From Nostoc sp. TH1S01 (GTDB taxonomy: Bacteria; Cyanobacteriota; Cyanobacteriia; Cyanobacteriales; Nostocaceae), in contig JAGKSW010000027.1 of the NCBI GenBank assembly GCA_018993265.1, positions 1 to 64,000 of the forward strand: 64,000 nt of DNA. The letters run 5' to 3'. Within the stretch, counting starts at the first letter, position 1. Every line of letters starts with the position of its first letter. Shown in pieces: positions 1 through 8,135 of this stretch. The notes beneath the pieces were generated by a model. The model was given only the letters and a program-made list of their open reading frames with translations, was not told the origin of the DNA and ran no database searches. Position numbers and translations under genes: made by a program.

Positions 1-190
1 TAGCCTGAGCCGCAGCCCAAAAGTTTGGCGTAAAAAGGGACACTTTACATTTGTACTCTAGTTCATTCCATGTGCATTTTTATAGTACTACAATACTATT
101 TATTGGCGATCGCCCTATGTTCGTGGTGTCGTTATTCAATACATCCGTACTAAAATTTAGCGATCGCCTGTGCCAGTTGCGTAAGTCCTG
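1..190. mobile_element. Edge of an inserted element that interrupts gmd
   Basis: The reading frame of gmd on the minus strand loses its similarity at about 190, exactly where the motif AGGACTTACGCA begins (read on the minus strand, 189-178). The same motif, or a close variant, forms the inverted ends of two small elements elsewhere in the window (36770-36861 and 51372-51504). I therefore read 1-190 as one end of an inserted element whose other end is outside the window. A + strand frame is open from about 9 to the tga at 188-190, but I do not recognise its product. Confidence 0.45.
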
Positions 191-337
191 AATATGATCA
201 ATGCGGTCTGTGTTGAAGGTAGAAGTCCGACGGATAATTCCATGAACTTCATAACCTTGCTCTAACAAAAACTCACTCAGATATGAACCATCTTGACCGG
301 TAATACCAGTAATCAACGCTCGCTTAGTTTGCACCAT
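191..337 (-). pseudogene. gmd: GDP-mannose 4,6-dehydratase, 5' fragment (truncated)
   Basis: The first ~48 codons match the amino end of GDP-mannose 4,6-dehydratase, which makes GDP-4-keto-6-deoxymannose for GDP-fucose/rhamnose sugars. The NAD(P)-binding glycine motif ([17 protein letters not shown]) and the following [16 protein letters not shown] segment are visible. After DHI the expected sequence stops and element-like DNA begins, so about 85% of the enzyme is missing. The ATG at 337 follows AAGGGA at a usable distance; an in-frame TTG lies two codons upstream. It sits in a polysaccharide gene neighbourhood. The protein cannot be functional unless the rest is restored elsewhere; gmd identity is nearly certain from the N-terminus. 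Confidence 0.85.
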
Positions 338-729
338 GCTCAATTATCCCTTGTTATTTTTGATCTATATAGTTTCAGTCCAACTGATACAAGCTAGCAG
401 CTAATGGCTAAATTGCCTAATGGGAAACTTACGGGTCTTAATTGATAGCAGAACTTTGTCGTCAACAAACATACTTAATTAAGAATTATTTAGCTAGTCA
501 GTCTTGAGTAGCTTACCGTAGTGATTGGATGGACTTTTCCAGATATTGCATAATTTTTACAAAAAATTCATATAATCTTGATTTTTGTTAAGTATAAATT
601 AATTAAAAATTTGAGAGATTGATTTGTTAGGTTGTTGATAACTAAAAGTGAAAAAACTGAAAGTAAAAAAAGAATATAGATAGTTAAACTGGGGCAGTGA
701 ATGCCCCGACGATCAATGTTGATTTTTGC
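338..729. other. Intergenic region, no gene seen
   Basis: AT-rich spacer between the end of the sugar-phosphate transferase gene and the start of the gmd remnant, both read leftward. It should hold the gmd promoter, but I see no clear regulatory motif and no coding potential. Confidence 0.5.
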
Positions 730-1488
730 TCAGTAAGCTCCGTTATTTTTCGGCATGATAACTACATCAATCGTTTTCAGTATTATCCACAAGTCAAGCC
801 AGAAATTTCTAAATTTGACATAGTGCAGGTCTATTTGCACTCTTCTGGGGTAAGGAATGTCATTTCGCCCTGAAACCTGCCATAGTCCTGTAATTCCTGG
901 TCGGATTGTTAATATTTGCCCTATATGATTACCGTATTTTGGTAATTCTTCTGCTACTAGGGGGCGCGGCCCAACAACGCTCATATCTCCTTTGAGAACA
1001 TTCCAAAATTGGGGAAACTCATCCAAGCTAGTAATGCGGAGAAATCTACCAATTTTAGTAATTCGGGGGTCATGTTTTAGCTTAAAATTGCTTTCAAATT
1101 CTTGCCGCATTTGGGGTGAGGTTTCCATCATTTGCACGAGTATTTCGTCTGCATTGCTCACCATTGTGCGGAATTTAATACAATTGAAGCGTTTGTAATT
1201 TTTACCTACCCGTTCTTGGACATAAAAAATCGGGCCTTCTGAGCTTAAAGCAATCAGCAAGGCCAAAATTAAGTAAAGAGGAAAAAACAAAATCAGTACT
1301 GATAGCGAAAACCCGATGTCGAATAGTCGCTTAACAAACTCTCCGTTTAAAGCCTGAGCAGACAGCGCCTTGGGTTTTACCCTAGGTGTCTTGGTTTTTT
1401 TGCTACGTTTTAAGAAAGTACGCCTAGACGAGCTAGCGTCTTGCCGTAGGCTTCGCTTGCCGGAGAGGAGTGAGCTCTGGGCAGTCAT
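730..1488 (-). CDS. Initiating sugar-phosphate transferase (undecaprenyl-phosphate glycosyl-1-phosphate transferase family)
   Basis: Monotopic phosphoglycosyl transferase of the bacterial sugar transferase family, which loads the first sugar phosphate on undecaprenyl phosphate for exopolysaccharide or O-antigen synthesis at the inner membrane. A basic N-terminal tail is followed by one hydrophobic segment (FSLSVLILFFPLYLILALLI), then KFRTM, the DEFPQFWNVLKGDMSVVGPRP region with the catalytic Asp-Glu pair, and RPGITGLWQVSGRN. The length, 252 aa, fits the short single-domain members. I start at the ATG at 1488 because AAGGAG lies just before it; an ATG at 1491 and a longer in-frame start at 1515 are possible. 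Codons for the N-terminal SLLSGKRSLRQ come from a dispersed repeat. The sugar used cannot be told. Confidence 0.9.
   Translation of the reverse strand: MTAQSSLLSGKRSLRQDASSSRRTFLKRSKKTKTPRVKPKALSAQALNGEFVKRLFDIGFSLSVLILFFPLYLILALLIALSSEGPIFYVQERVGKNYKRFNCIKFRTMVSNADEILVQMMETSPQMRQEFESNFKLKHDPRITKIGRFLRITSLDEFPQFWNVLKGDMSVVGPRPLVAEELPKYGNHIGQILTIRPGITGLWQVSGRNDIPYPRRVQIDLHYVKFRNFWLDLWIILKTIDVVIMPKNNGAY
1441..1470. repeat. Dispersed short repeat inside a coding region
   Basis: The stretch with GTAGGCTTCGCTTGCC resembles the GACGGGCTTCGCCTACGC segment at 13464-13481 and the CTAACGCCTACGC end at 39947-39959. Here it is translated in frame as part of the variable N-terminal tail of the sugar transferase. 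Confidence 0.4.
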
Positions 1489-1601
1489 CATACTCCTTAA
1501 TAATCCACACCACACATAGTCCCAATCTTAAAGCCAAAATGAGGTGCTTCGGGAGGGAAGTTCCAAAAGCATACACAATTTCAGTACACAAATTTCGACC
1601 A

Positions 1602-2744
1602 TTACTCTAAGTATGGTCTGGTTTTGTGGCACTTGTTGAGGAAATCTAGATAACGCTGTGCAAAAACTTGCGGTGAAAACTGAACAGCGTGCGATCGCAA
1701 ATACTCAGGATTGAAGACATTGCGATACATTTCAAATTTTTCCACTGTTGCCGTCAAGGCGGCTACTGTTTGCTCTGGAAAAAAGATACCAGTTCCTTGC
1801 TCTTTGTGCGATCGCACATCTCGGACTGTCTCTAATGCACCCCCAGCCCCATAAGCAATTACTGGTGTACCACAAGCTTGTGCTTCCACTAAGGCAATGC
1901 CAAAATCTTCACAAGCTGCATAGACAAATGCCCTGGCTTGCGCCATGTATTTTTTGACTACATCATCAGGCTGCCAACCCAGTATTTTTATATTGGGTTT
2001 GGCTATTTGGCGAATTTTTTCCATTTCTGAACCTGTACCAATTACGACCAATGGTAACTGCAATTTGTTGAAAGCTTGGACAATTAAAGATACTTGCTTA
2101 TAGCTAACTAAACGGGAAACAGTCAAGTAAAAATTTTCTTTTTGGAGAAAAAGCGGAAATGCCTCCACATTGACGGGTGGATAAATAACCGTGGCCTCTC
2201 GCCGATAGCAACGCCAAATTCGCCTAGCTGTGTGCTGGGAATTGGCAATAAAGTAGTCAACACGATTGGCACTTAATACATCCCACTGGCGTAGCTGATG
2301 TAGTAAATACTTAGTTAGCCATCCTGGTAAACCTCTGCCCAGCTTACTTTGCCGCAGATAATCAAAAGTCAAGTCCCAGGCATAACGCATCGGACTATGG
2401 CAGTAGCAGATATGCAACTGGTCAGGGGTAGTCAGAACTCCTTTAGCTACAGCATGAGAAGAAGACAAAATTACGTCATATTGACGCAAATCCAGTTGTT
2501 CAATCGCTAAAGGTAACAAAGGCAGATATTTTTGCACTCCATTACGCGCTAAAGGAAAATACTGAAGAAACGTTGTACCAATTTGGCGTTTGTACAAGTA
2601 ACTTTCAGGATTGCTGGATTCAAAGTCAATCAGCGCATACAAATCGGCATTAACATGATTCAGAATTTCTTGTACAACTAGTTCTGAACCACCGGTGGCT
2701 TTAGGTGTTAACCACTCATGAACCAGAGCATATTTCAAGGGCAC
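1602..2744 (-). CDS. Glycosyltransferase family 4 (group 1)
   Basis: Retaining GT-B glycosyltransferase, probably adding a sugar from a nucleotide sugar to a lipid-linked polysaccharide intermediate. The N-terminal HEWLTPKATGGSE motif (residues 9-21) is typical of cyanobacterial mannosyl/rhamnosyl-type GT4 enzymes. The C-terminal donor-binding half carries the EX7E motif EDFGIALVE at residues 279-287 followed by ACGTPVIAYGAGG. 380 aa is a normal length. It lies 113 bp upstream of the sugar-phosphate transferase on the same strand, so the two are probably co-transcribed and build one glycan. Sugar and linkage cannot be predicted. Confidence 0.9.
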   Translation of the reverse strand: MPLKYALVHEWLTPKATGGSELVVQEILNHVNADLYALIDFESSNPESYLYKRQIGTTFLQYFPLARNGVQKYLPLLPLAIEQLDLRQYDVILSSSHAVAKGVLTTPDQLHICYCHSPMRYAWDLTFDYLRQSKLGRGLPGWLTKYLLHQLRQWDVLSANRVDYFIANSQHTARRIWRCYRREATVIYPPVNVEAFPLFLQKENFYLTVSRLVSYKQVSLIVQAFNKLQLPLVVIGTGSEMEKIRQIAKPNIKILGWQPDDVVKKYMAQARAFVYAACEDFGIALVEAQACGTPVIAYGAGGALETVRDVRSHKEQGTGIFFPEQTVAALTATVEKFEMYRNVFNPEYLRSHAVQFSPQVFAQRYLDFLNKCHKTRPYLE

Positions 2745-2867
2745 AGTTAACTTGAGTAGATGAAAAGTATATCAAACAAAGTGTGAGGAAGCGCCCCAGA
2801 TTTAACCGCAGACGGAATTCTGCCGCAAGTGGTTCCAGAGGGATACAGCAACCTGATAACCTCAAAA

Positions 2868-3052
2868 GGGGGAGTAGGGAGGAGCCACTGCGTTGCGGAG
2901 GTTTCCTCCGTTGTAGCAAGTGGCGTTGGGGAGTAGGGAGTAGGGATGAGGGGCTAGGGATTAGTATCAAAGAAAGACAGTTAAGTAATCTTATGTATCT
3001 AATCTCTAGCCTCTAGCCCCTAGCCTCTAACCTCTAACCTCTCATTAGAGAT
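2868..3052. repeat. STRR heptamer arrays and a dispersed GAGCCACTGCGTTG repeat
   Basis: The gap between the GT4 gene and the epimerase contains heptameric tandem repeats: GGGAGTA-type units at 2867-2880 and 2930-2965, and the complementary CTAGCCC/CTAACCT units at 3002-3042. Between them, at 2881-2927, is a copy of a dispersed repeat (GAGCCACTGCGTTG...GCAAGTGGC) also seen near 17740 and 29580. The G-rich and C-rich arrays could pair into a long stem. Confidence 0.75.
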
Positions 3053-3065
3053 AAAAGGGAAATTT

Positions 3066-3998
3066 ATGCGAATTTTAATTATGGGTGGCACTAGGTTCAT
3101 TGGTGTTTACCTAACTGAAATACTTTTAAAACAAGGACATGAGGTGGTACTGTTCAATCGTGGCAATCGTCCTGTACCATCCGGAGTAGGACAAATTATA
3201 GGCGATCGCACGGATGCAACACAGCTGAAAGAAAAATTGTCACAAGAAAATTTTGACATCATTTTTGACAACAATGGACGAGAACTCAGTGATACTCAGC
3301 CATTGGCAGAAATTTTCCAAGGGCGAGTGCAACATTTTGTATACATGAGTTCGGCGGGTGTATACCTCAAATCTGACCAATTACCCCATGTGGAAGGCGA
3401 TGCTATTGACCCGAAGAGCCGTCATAAGGGTAAATCTGAAACAGAAGCTTACTTGGCTGAAAAAGGACTACCTTTTACTTCTATTCGCCCAACGTACATT
3501 TACGGGCCGAGTAACTACAACGATTTAGAAAGTTGGTTTTTTGATAGAATTGTGCGCGATCGCCCAATTCCAATTCCTGGTAATGGGTTACATATTACGC
3601 AGTTGGGTCATGTACAAGATTTAGCAACTGCTATGTCTTTGGTGATTGGCAATCAAAAAGCGATTGGGCAGATTTATAATATTTCAGGCGATCGCTTTGT
3701 GACTTTTGATGGTTTAGCCCGTGCTTGTGCTGTAGCGGCTGGTAAATCACCAGATGCAATTAAAATAGTTCACTACGACCCGAAAAAATTTGATTTTGGC
3801 AAGCGCAAAGCTTTCCCGATGCGCGTTCAACATTTCTTTGCATCGGTACAAAAAGCCCAAACAGAATTAAATTGGCAACCTGAATACGATTTAATTTCTG
3901 GGCTAAAAGATTCTTTGAACAATGATTATCTCGTCAATGGACGGGATAAGAAGGAAGTAGATTTCTCTGTAGATGAAGAGATTTTACAAGCCGTCTAG
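3066..3998 (+). CDS. NAD-dependent epimerase-like protein, CSP41-type
   Basis: An extended-SDR protein of the family that includes chloroplast CSP41 RNA-binding proteins and their cyanobacterial homologues. The Rossmann motif GGTRFIG lies at residues 7-13, and the YMSSAGVY strand is present. The SDR catalytic YxxxK is not conserved: the place reads SRHKGKSE, so classical epimerase chemistry is doubtful and an RNA- or ribosome-associated role as in CSP41 is possible (family knowledge). AAAGGG 7 bases before the ATG supports this start. It is a single gene, flanked upstream by repeats and ended 4 bp before the convergent Uma2 gene. Confidence 0.8.
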   Translation: MRILIMGGTRFIGVYLTEILLKQGHEVVLFNRGNRPVPSGVGQIIGDRTDATQLKEKLSQENFDIIFDNNGRELSDTQPLAEIFQGRVQHFVYMSSAGVYLKSDQLPHVEGDAIDPKSRHKGKSETEAYLAEKGLPFTSIRPTYIYGPSNYNDLESWFFDRIVRDRPIPIPGNGLHITQLGHVQDLATAMSLVIGNQKAIGQIYNISGDRFVTFDGLARACAVAAGKSPDAIKIVHYDPKKFDFGKRKAFPMRVQHFFASVQKAQTELNWQPEYDLISGLKDSLNNDYLVNGRDKKEVDFSVDEEILQAV

Positions 3999-4002
3999 CA
4001 AT

Positions 4003-4728
4003 TTATATTTGATTTGGGTCAATTCCCAATTCTCGTAACTTGGCGGCTAATCTTTCAGCCCTTTGGTTTTCCTGCTCGACGGGAGTAGGAATCCAATTTC
4101 CATCTGCATCATACCAACGTAACCACAATCGCTCAATTTCTTGATAAGAGCCTTGCCAAAGTCCTAACCCCAACTGCAAACTCGGCATCCAAATTCTTGG
4201 TGTAGTTAAATCTATTTCACTGTAGCGGTCTGCAATCAGTTGGAAGGCTTGTAATTTATCGGAGTAGCGGTCAAACACAATATAGTAAGGAACCCGCAGA
4301 ATTCGCTCGTAAACTTCCCATTTTGTTGGTGGTTGGTTAACCTCCCGCAGAGTTTGTCCCAAATCTTCTTTTTCTGTTCCTGGAGACAGCAATTCAACTA
4401 CTACAAAAGGCGCAATACCTTCTTGCCAAATCACATAACTTAAACGTAAATCTTTTTGTTCGTAGAGACGAGAAACACCTATAACCGCAAACCAATCTGG
4501 GCGCTTGTACCATAGTGGATGCCGAATGTCATAGTAGAGGTTTAAGTCACTAGCAGTAAATACCTCGTCTGTTCGATATTTGGGTGGAAAAAACGTTTCG
4601 CGCAGCAGCTGGGGTTGAAAAATATGAAATTCGTCAGGCAAGCCAGGTTCCTTTGGATCTTCACTAGGAAGATCATACATTGTAGGTAAGTAGTCTTTTG
4701 CAGGTCGAGGCGGGTCTGTTTGATACAT
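4003..4728 (-). CDS. Uma2 family protein (DUF820, PD-(D/E)XK fold)
   Basis: Member of the large Uma2/DUF820 family, which has a PD-(D/E)XK restriction-endonuclease-like fold and is hugely expanded in cyanobacteria; the cellular role is unknown. The candidate active-site run is RPDWFAV (around residue 77) followed by VVVELLSPGT (about 110-119), matching the D and E positions of the fold. 241 aa includes a C-terminal extension rich in charged residues (QRAERLAAKLRELGI) typical of the longer subgroup. It is divergent from rmlB across a 132-bp region with three TTGTACAA palindromes. A second Uma2 gene lies at 7434-7997. Confidence 0.85.
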   Translation of the reverse strand: MYQTDPPRPAKDYLPTMYDLPSEDPKEPGLPDEFHIFQPQLLRETFFPPKYRTDEVFTASDLNLYYDIRHPLWYKRPDWFAVIGVSRLYEQKDLRLSYVIWQEGIAPFVVVELLSPGTEKEDLGQTLREVNQPPTKWEVYERILRVPYYIVFDRYSDKLQAFQLIADRYSEIDLTTPRIWMPSLQLGLGLWQGSYQEIERLWLRWYDADGNWIPTPVEQENQRAERLAAKLRELGIDPNQI

Positions 4729-4796
4729 ATTATTACGATTGACTAAAAAATCAATAGAGATTTCCTCTAGTTTTAATTATGTTTATATAAGCATAT

Positions 4797-4830
4797 TTGT
4801 ACAATTTAATTGTACAACTTAATTGTACAA
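4797..4830. promoter_or_regulatory. Three phased TTGTACAA palindromes
   Basis: Perfect 8-bp palindromes TTGTACAA start at 4797, 4810 and 4823, a period of exactly 13 bp, in the divergent region between the Uma2 gene and rmlB and 31 bp before the rmlB start. The arrangement suggests an operator array or a small tandem repeat. No known regulator can be assigned. Confidence 0.5.
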
Positions 4831-4860
4831 ATTCAATTATCAATCAAATCTGAGGTACGT

Positions 4861-5934
4861 ATGCTAACAGCATTAGTAACTGGAGGTGCTGGATTTATAG
4901 GTGCAAACTTTATTCTTTTAGCTCGACAAAATCAGTGGTTAAACATAATTAATTTAGACAAACTCACCTATGCCAGTAATCTAGAAAATTTGACGGAATT
5001 ACGAGGCGATCGCAACTATCATTTTGTGCAAGGCGATATTGCGAACGTTGAATTAGTTAGTTACTTGCTAGACCAATATCAACCTGATGTAATTATCAAC
5101 TTTGCTGCGGAAAGTCATGTTGATCGTTCTATTTTTAGTCCGCAAGTATTTATCCAAACTAATGTAGTTGGCACATTTAATTTACTAGAAGCAAGTCGAT
5201 TTTATTGGCAAAAACTCTCACCTCAAAAACAGCAAAAATTTCGATTTCTGCATATATCTACAGATGAAGTCTATGGCTCTCTGCAAATTGATGAACCAGC
5301 CTTTCGAGAAGATACACCCTATGCACCTAATAGTCCTTATGCAGCATCTAAAGCTGCATCTGATCACTTTGTCCGAGCTTACTATCACACCTACGGGTTG
5401 CCTAATTTAACTACCAATTGTTCTAATAATTATGGGCCACATCAATTTCCCGAAAAGTTAATTCCTTTGACTATTTTGAATGCTATGGATGGTAAGCCTT
5501 TACCTATATATGGTGATGGGCAGAATATTCGAGATTGGCTTTATGTTATTGACCACTGTGAAGCTATTTATCTGGTTTTACAAAAGGGGAAAATTGGTGA
5601 AACTTATAATATTGGGGGACTAAATGAACAAACAAATTTAACAGTTGTGCAAAAAATATGTGCAATACTGAATGAATTAGTTCCTAAACCTAATTTCTCC
5701 TATGATTCCTTAATTAAATTTGTTCCTGACCGCCCAGGACATGATAGAAGATATGCAATTGATTGTAGTAAAATTAGGCGAAAATTAGGTTGGCAACCCC
5801 AAGAAAATTTTGATAGTGGTTTAAGAAAAACAGTGCAATGGTATCTTGATAATTCAGATTGGGTGAATCAAGTACGTTCAATAGCTTACCAGAATTGGTT
5901 GAAACAAAATTACGAAAATCGGTCTGCAAAATGA
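4861..5934 (+). CDS. rmlB: dTDP-glucose 4,6-dehydratase
   Basis: Converts dTDP-glucose to dTDP-4-keto-6-deoxyglucose, the second step of dTDP-rhamnose and related deoxysugar synthesis. Visible are the NAD-binding [10 protein letters not shown] near the start, [11 protein letters not shown], the [11 protein letters not shown] strand with the catalytic Asp-Glu pair, and [10 protein letters not shown] supplying YxxxK. The start at 4861 (MLTALVTGG) gives 357 aa, the family length, and has GAGGT 5 bases upstream; the frame is open further upstream to 4810. It overlaps rmlA by ATGA, so the two are translationally coupled. rmlC and rmlD are not in the window, so the final sugar may be rhamnose made with genes elsewhere, or another 6-deoxyhexose. 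Confidence 0.95.
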   Translation: MLTALVTGGAGFIGANFILLARQNQWLNIINLDKLTYASNLENLTELRGDRNYHFVQGDIANVELVSYLLDQYQPDVIINFAAESHVDRSIFSPQVFIQTNVVGTFNLLEASRFYWQKLSPQKQQKFRFLHISTDEVYGSLQIDEPAFREDTPYAPNSPYAASKAASDHFVRAYYHTYGLPNLTTNCSNNYGPHQFPEKLIPLTILNAMDGKPLPIYGDGQNIRDWLYVIDHCEAIYLVLQKGKIGETYNIGGLNEQTNLTVVQKICAILNELVPKPNFSYDSLIKFVPDRPGHDRRYAIDCSKIRRKLGWQPQENFDSGLRKTVQWYLDNSDWVNQVRSIAYQNWLKQNYENRSAK

Positions 5935-6845
5935 AAGGAATTATTTTAGCTGGTGGCTTTGGTACGCGTCTTTATCCCATAACCAATGTTGTGAGTAAAC
6001 AACTCATGCCAATTTATGACAAGCCAATGATTTATTATCCCTTGTCTGTTTTAATGCTGGCAGGAATACGCGACATTTTAATTATTTCTACACCCAATGA
6101 TTTACCATTATTGCAGGAACTATTAAAGGATGGGAGTCAATGGGGTTTGCAGTTTAGTTATATTGAACAGCCTTATCCAGAAGGTTTAGCTCATGCTTTT
6201 ATTTTAGGAAAGGAGTTTATAGCTAATCAACCAGTCTGCTTAATTTTGGGTGACAATTTATTTTATGGCAATGGTTTAAGAGAAGTATTACTGAGAGCCG
6301 CACAATTAAAAGAAGGCGGACTCGTTTTTGGTTATCAGGTAAAAGACCCACGTTCTTATGGTGTGATTGAATTTGATGCGGATGGTTGGGTAACAGGGAT
6401 AGAAGAAAAACCTACAATACCTAAATCTAAATATGTAATTCCCGGAATTTATTTTTATGATGCTCAAGTTGGAGAAATTGCAGCTAATCTCCAACCTTCT
6501 GCTCGTAATGAACTAGAAATAACTGACGTGAATATGGCTTATTTAAAGCAAGGAAAATTAAGAGTTGAGCTTTTAGGTAGAGGATATGCGTGGTTAGATG
6601 CAGGAACTCACGAATCCTTACATCAAGCTGCTAATTTCATCCAAACTTTAGAAGAAAGACAAGGTTTAAAAATAGCTTGTATTGAAGAAATTGCCTACAA
6701 TCAAGGCTATATAGATGCTGATCAACTCAAAGAGTTAATTCAACCAATGGCAAAAAGTAGCTATGGTCAATATTTAATATCAATTTTAGAAGATGATTAT
6801 CTCGTTGCCAGAAAAAGACCACAATGCTTCATTAATTCGCATTAA
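5931..6845 (+). CDS. rmlA: Glucose-1-phosphate thymidylyltransferase
   Basis: Makes dTDP-glucose from glucose-1-phosphate and dTTP, the substrate of the RmlB encoded just upstream. The N-terminal signature [12 protein letters not shown], the [11 protein letters not shown] loop, LGDNLFYG, the EEKPTIPKS motif and [10 protein letters not shown] are all present, as in the short 290-305-aa enzymes. I start at 5931, whose ATG overlaps the rmlB stop (ATGA), giving 304 aa; upstream in-frame codons would lie inside rmlB. The overlap indicates an rmlB-rmlA operon. The order is unusual in that rmlB comes first, with no rmlCD following. Confidence 0.95.
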   Translation: MKGIILAGGFGTRLYPITNVVSKQLMPIYDKPMIYYPLSVLMLAGIRDILIISTPNDLPLLQELLKDGSQWGLQFSYIEQPYPEGLAHAFILGKEFIANQPVCLILGDNLFYGNGLREVLLRAAQLKEGGLVFGYQVKDPRSYGVIEFDADGWVTGIEEKPTIPKSKYVIPGIYFYDAQVGEIAANLQPSARNELEITDVNMAYLKQGKLRVELLGRGYAWLDAGTHESLHQAANFIQTLEERQGLKIACIEEIAYNQGYIDADQLKELIQPMAKSSYGQYLISILEDDYLVARKRPQCFINSH

Positions 6846-6894
6846 ATACTCCGCTTACCTTTGCGTGAACTTGGCGTACCTCTGCGTTTAAATA

Positions 6895-7413
6895 TTATTC
6901 AACATTACTAACCTTCGGTGGCACAAGATAAATTAACCCCGATATTAAAGTTAAAGCCACAGAAACCCAAAAAGCGATTAATGCAGGAGTTTGCCATTCT
7001 GATGATAAAGGTGCAATCAAAAGTGCGATCGCTACTATTTGACTCACTGTTTTCAGTTTACCCCAAATATTCGCCCCCGAAATTGTCGCTTGGTTAACTC
7101 GCCAACCTGCGATCGCTAATTCTCGCGCTAAAATCAAAAACACTCCCCACGCTGGAACCTTACCCAATTCAATCAATACCATCAACGGTGCAAGTACCAA
7201 AAATTTATCTACCAAAGGATCTAAAAACTTCCCCAAATCACTAATTTGGTTGAGTTTTCGCGCCAAATAACCATCTAACCAGTCAGTTAGCGCCGCCACA
7301 AGAAAAATCGCCAAACATATCCATCTAGCTTGTGCTGTCGGGTTATACAAACCGTATAGCAAAAATGGGACACCAAGAAGGCGAGAAAAAGTAATCCAAT
7401 TAGGTAAAGTCAT
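6895..7413 (-). CDS. pgsA: CDP-diacylglycerol-glycerol-3-phosphate 3-phosphatidyltransferase
   Basis: Inner-membrane enzyme that makes phosphatidylglycerophosphate, the precursor of phosphatidylglycerol, an essential thylakoid lipid. The CDP-alcohol phosphatidyltransferase signature is complete: DG-x2-AR-x8-G-x3-D-x3-D read in DGYLARKLNQISDLGKFLDP and the following VD (about residues 48-70). Several hydrophobic segments follow, and 172 aa is typical. It stands alone, convergent with rmlA and 20 bp after the Uma2 gene on the same strand. PgsA is preferred over phosphatidylserine synthase because of length and the NWITFSRLLGVP start. Confidence 0.92.
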   Translation of the reverse strand: MTLPNWITFSRLLGVPFLLYGLYNPTAQARWICLAIFLVAALTDWLDGYLARKLNQISDLGKFLDPLVDKFLVLAPLMVLIELGKVPAWGVFLILARELAIAGWRVNQATISGANIWGKLKTVSQIVAIALLIAPLSSEWQTPALIAFWVSVALTLISGLIYLVPPKVSNVE

Positions 7414-7433
7414 GACTTAGCTTGAGGAATTAT

Positions 7434-7997
7434 TTATAATTTTAACCAACCAAATAATTGCCCCAATGTCAAATTTAAATCACTGACTAAATCGGGAACT
7501 GGCAATATATCTTCTTCGTTTTCTAAATATATAATTTGCTGGTGTGGCGGATAAACTAAAACACAATTTTCTTCTGGATCAATTAACCAACCTAAGCTAG
7601 TACCATGATTTAAACAATGTAGAATGTTTTTGGTAACTTTGGTCGTACTTTGTTCAGGAGAAAGGATTTCAATTGTCCAATCTGGGTATGTATTGAAAAC
7701 ATTGGCGATATTACCTTTTTCATCTACAGGAATTCGATTCCAAGCAAATACAGCGACATCTGGAACAGTAGAAAGTCCGCCAAAAGTACAGCGTAATTCG
7801 GGAAAAGCTAGGGCAATTTTTTTTGGTTCTGCTACATGATTAATTGTAGTTGCTAATTCACCTTGAAGTCTACTATGTTTACCTTGAGGTATGGGCTTTT
7901 GAATTATTTCACCATCAATATATTCACTGGCTGGTTTAGTTTCAGGTAATTGTAAAAATTCCTCTAAAGATATCCGGCGAGTTGGTGCCTTAATCAT
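7434..7997 (-). CDS. Uma2 family protein (DUF820)
   Basis: Second Uma2 member in the window, 187 aa, the usual single-domain length. It opens with the typical RRISLEEFLQLPETKPASEYIDGEI segment, followed by HSRLQGEL, the PDVAVFAW strand (active-site D) and WTIEILSPEQSTTKV (active-site E), as in the PD-(D/E)XK fold. Its sequence is clearly different from the 4003-4728 copy, so these are not recent duplicates. The function is unknown; the family is expanded in cyanobacteria. It ends 20 bp upstream of pgsA on the same strand, and might share a transcript with it. Confidence 0.88.
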   Translation of the reverse strand: MIKAPTRRISLEEFLQLPETKPASEYIDGEIIQKPIPQGKHSRLQGELATTINHVAEPKKIALAFPELRCTFGGLSTVPDVAVFAWNRIPVDEKGNIANVFNTYPDWTIEILSPEQSTTKVTKNILHCLNHGTSLGWLIDPEENCVLVYPPHQQIIYLENEEDILPVPDLVSDLNLTLGQLFGWLKL

Positions 7998-8135
7998 AAT
8001 ATTTACCTGTGGGTATTTAAACTTAGGTTAACTTAAATAAATTGATTTGAGTCTGGAAGGTTGTACATAGTAAAAAGGGCGTGAGTGCCATTTACATGGC
8101 ATGATCTGTATTTTGAGATCATCCAAAACAATACT

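Noticed and set aside
730-1515. Longer start for the sugar-phosphate transferase at 1515
   Set aside because: AAGGAG lies between 1515 and the ATG pair at 1491/1488, so translation should begin at the latter.
2716-2970. Reading frames on both strands between the GT4 gene and the epimerase
   Set aside because: They run through heptamer and dispersed repeats; composition is repeat-like and no motif is present.
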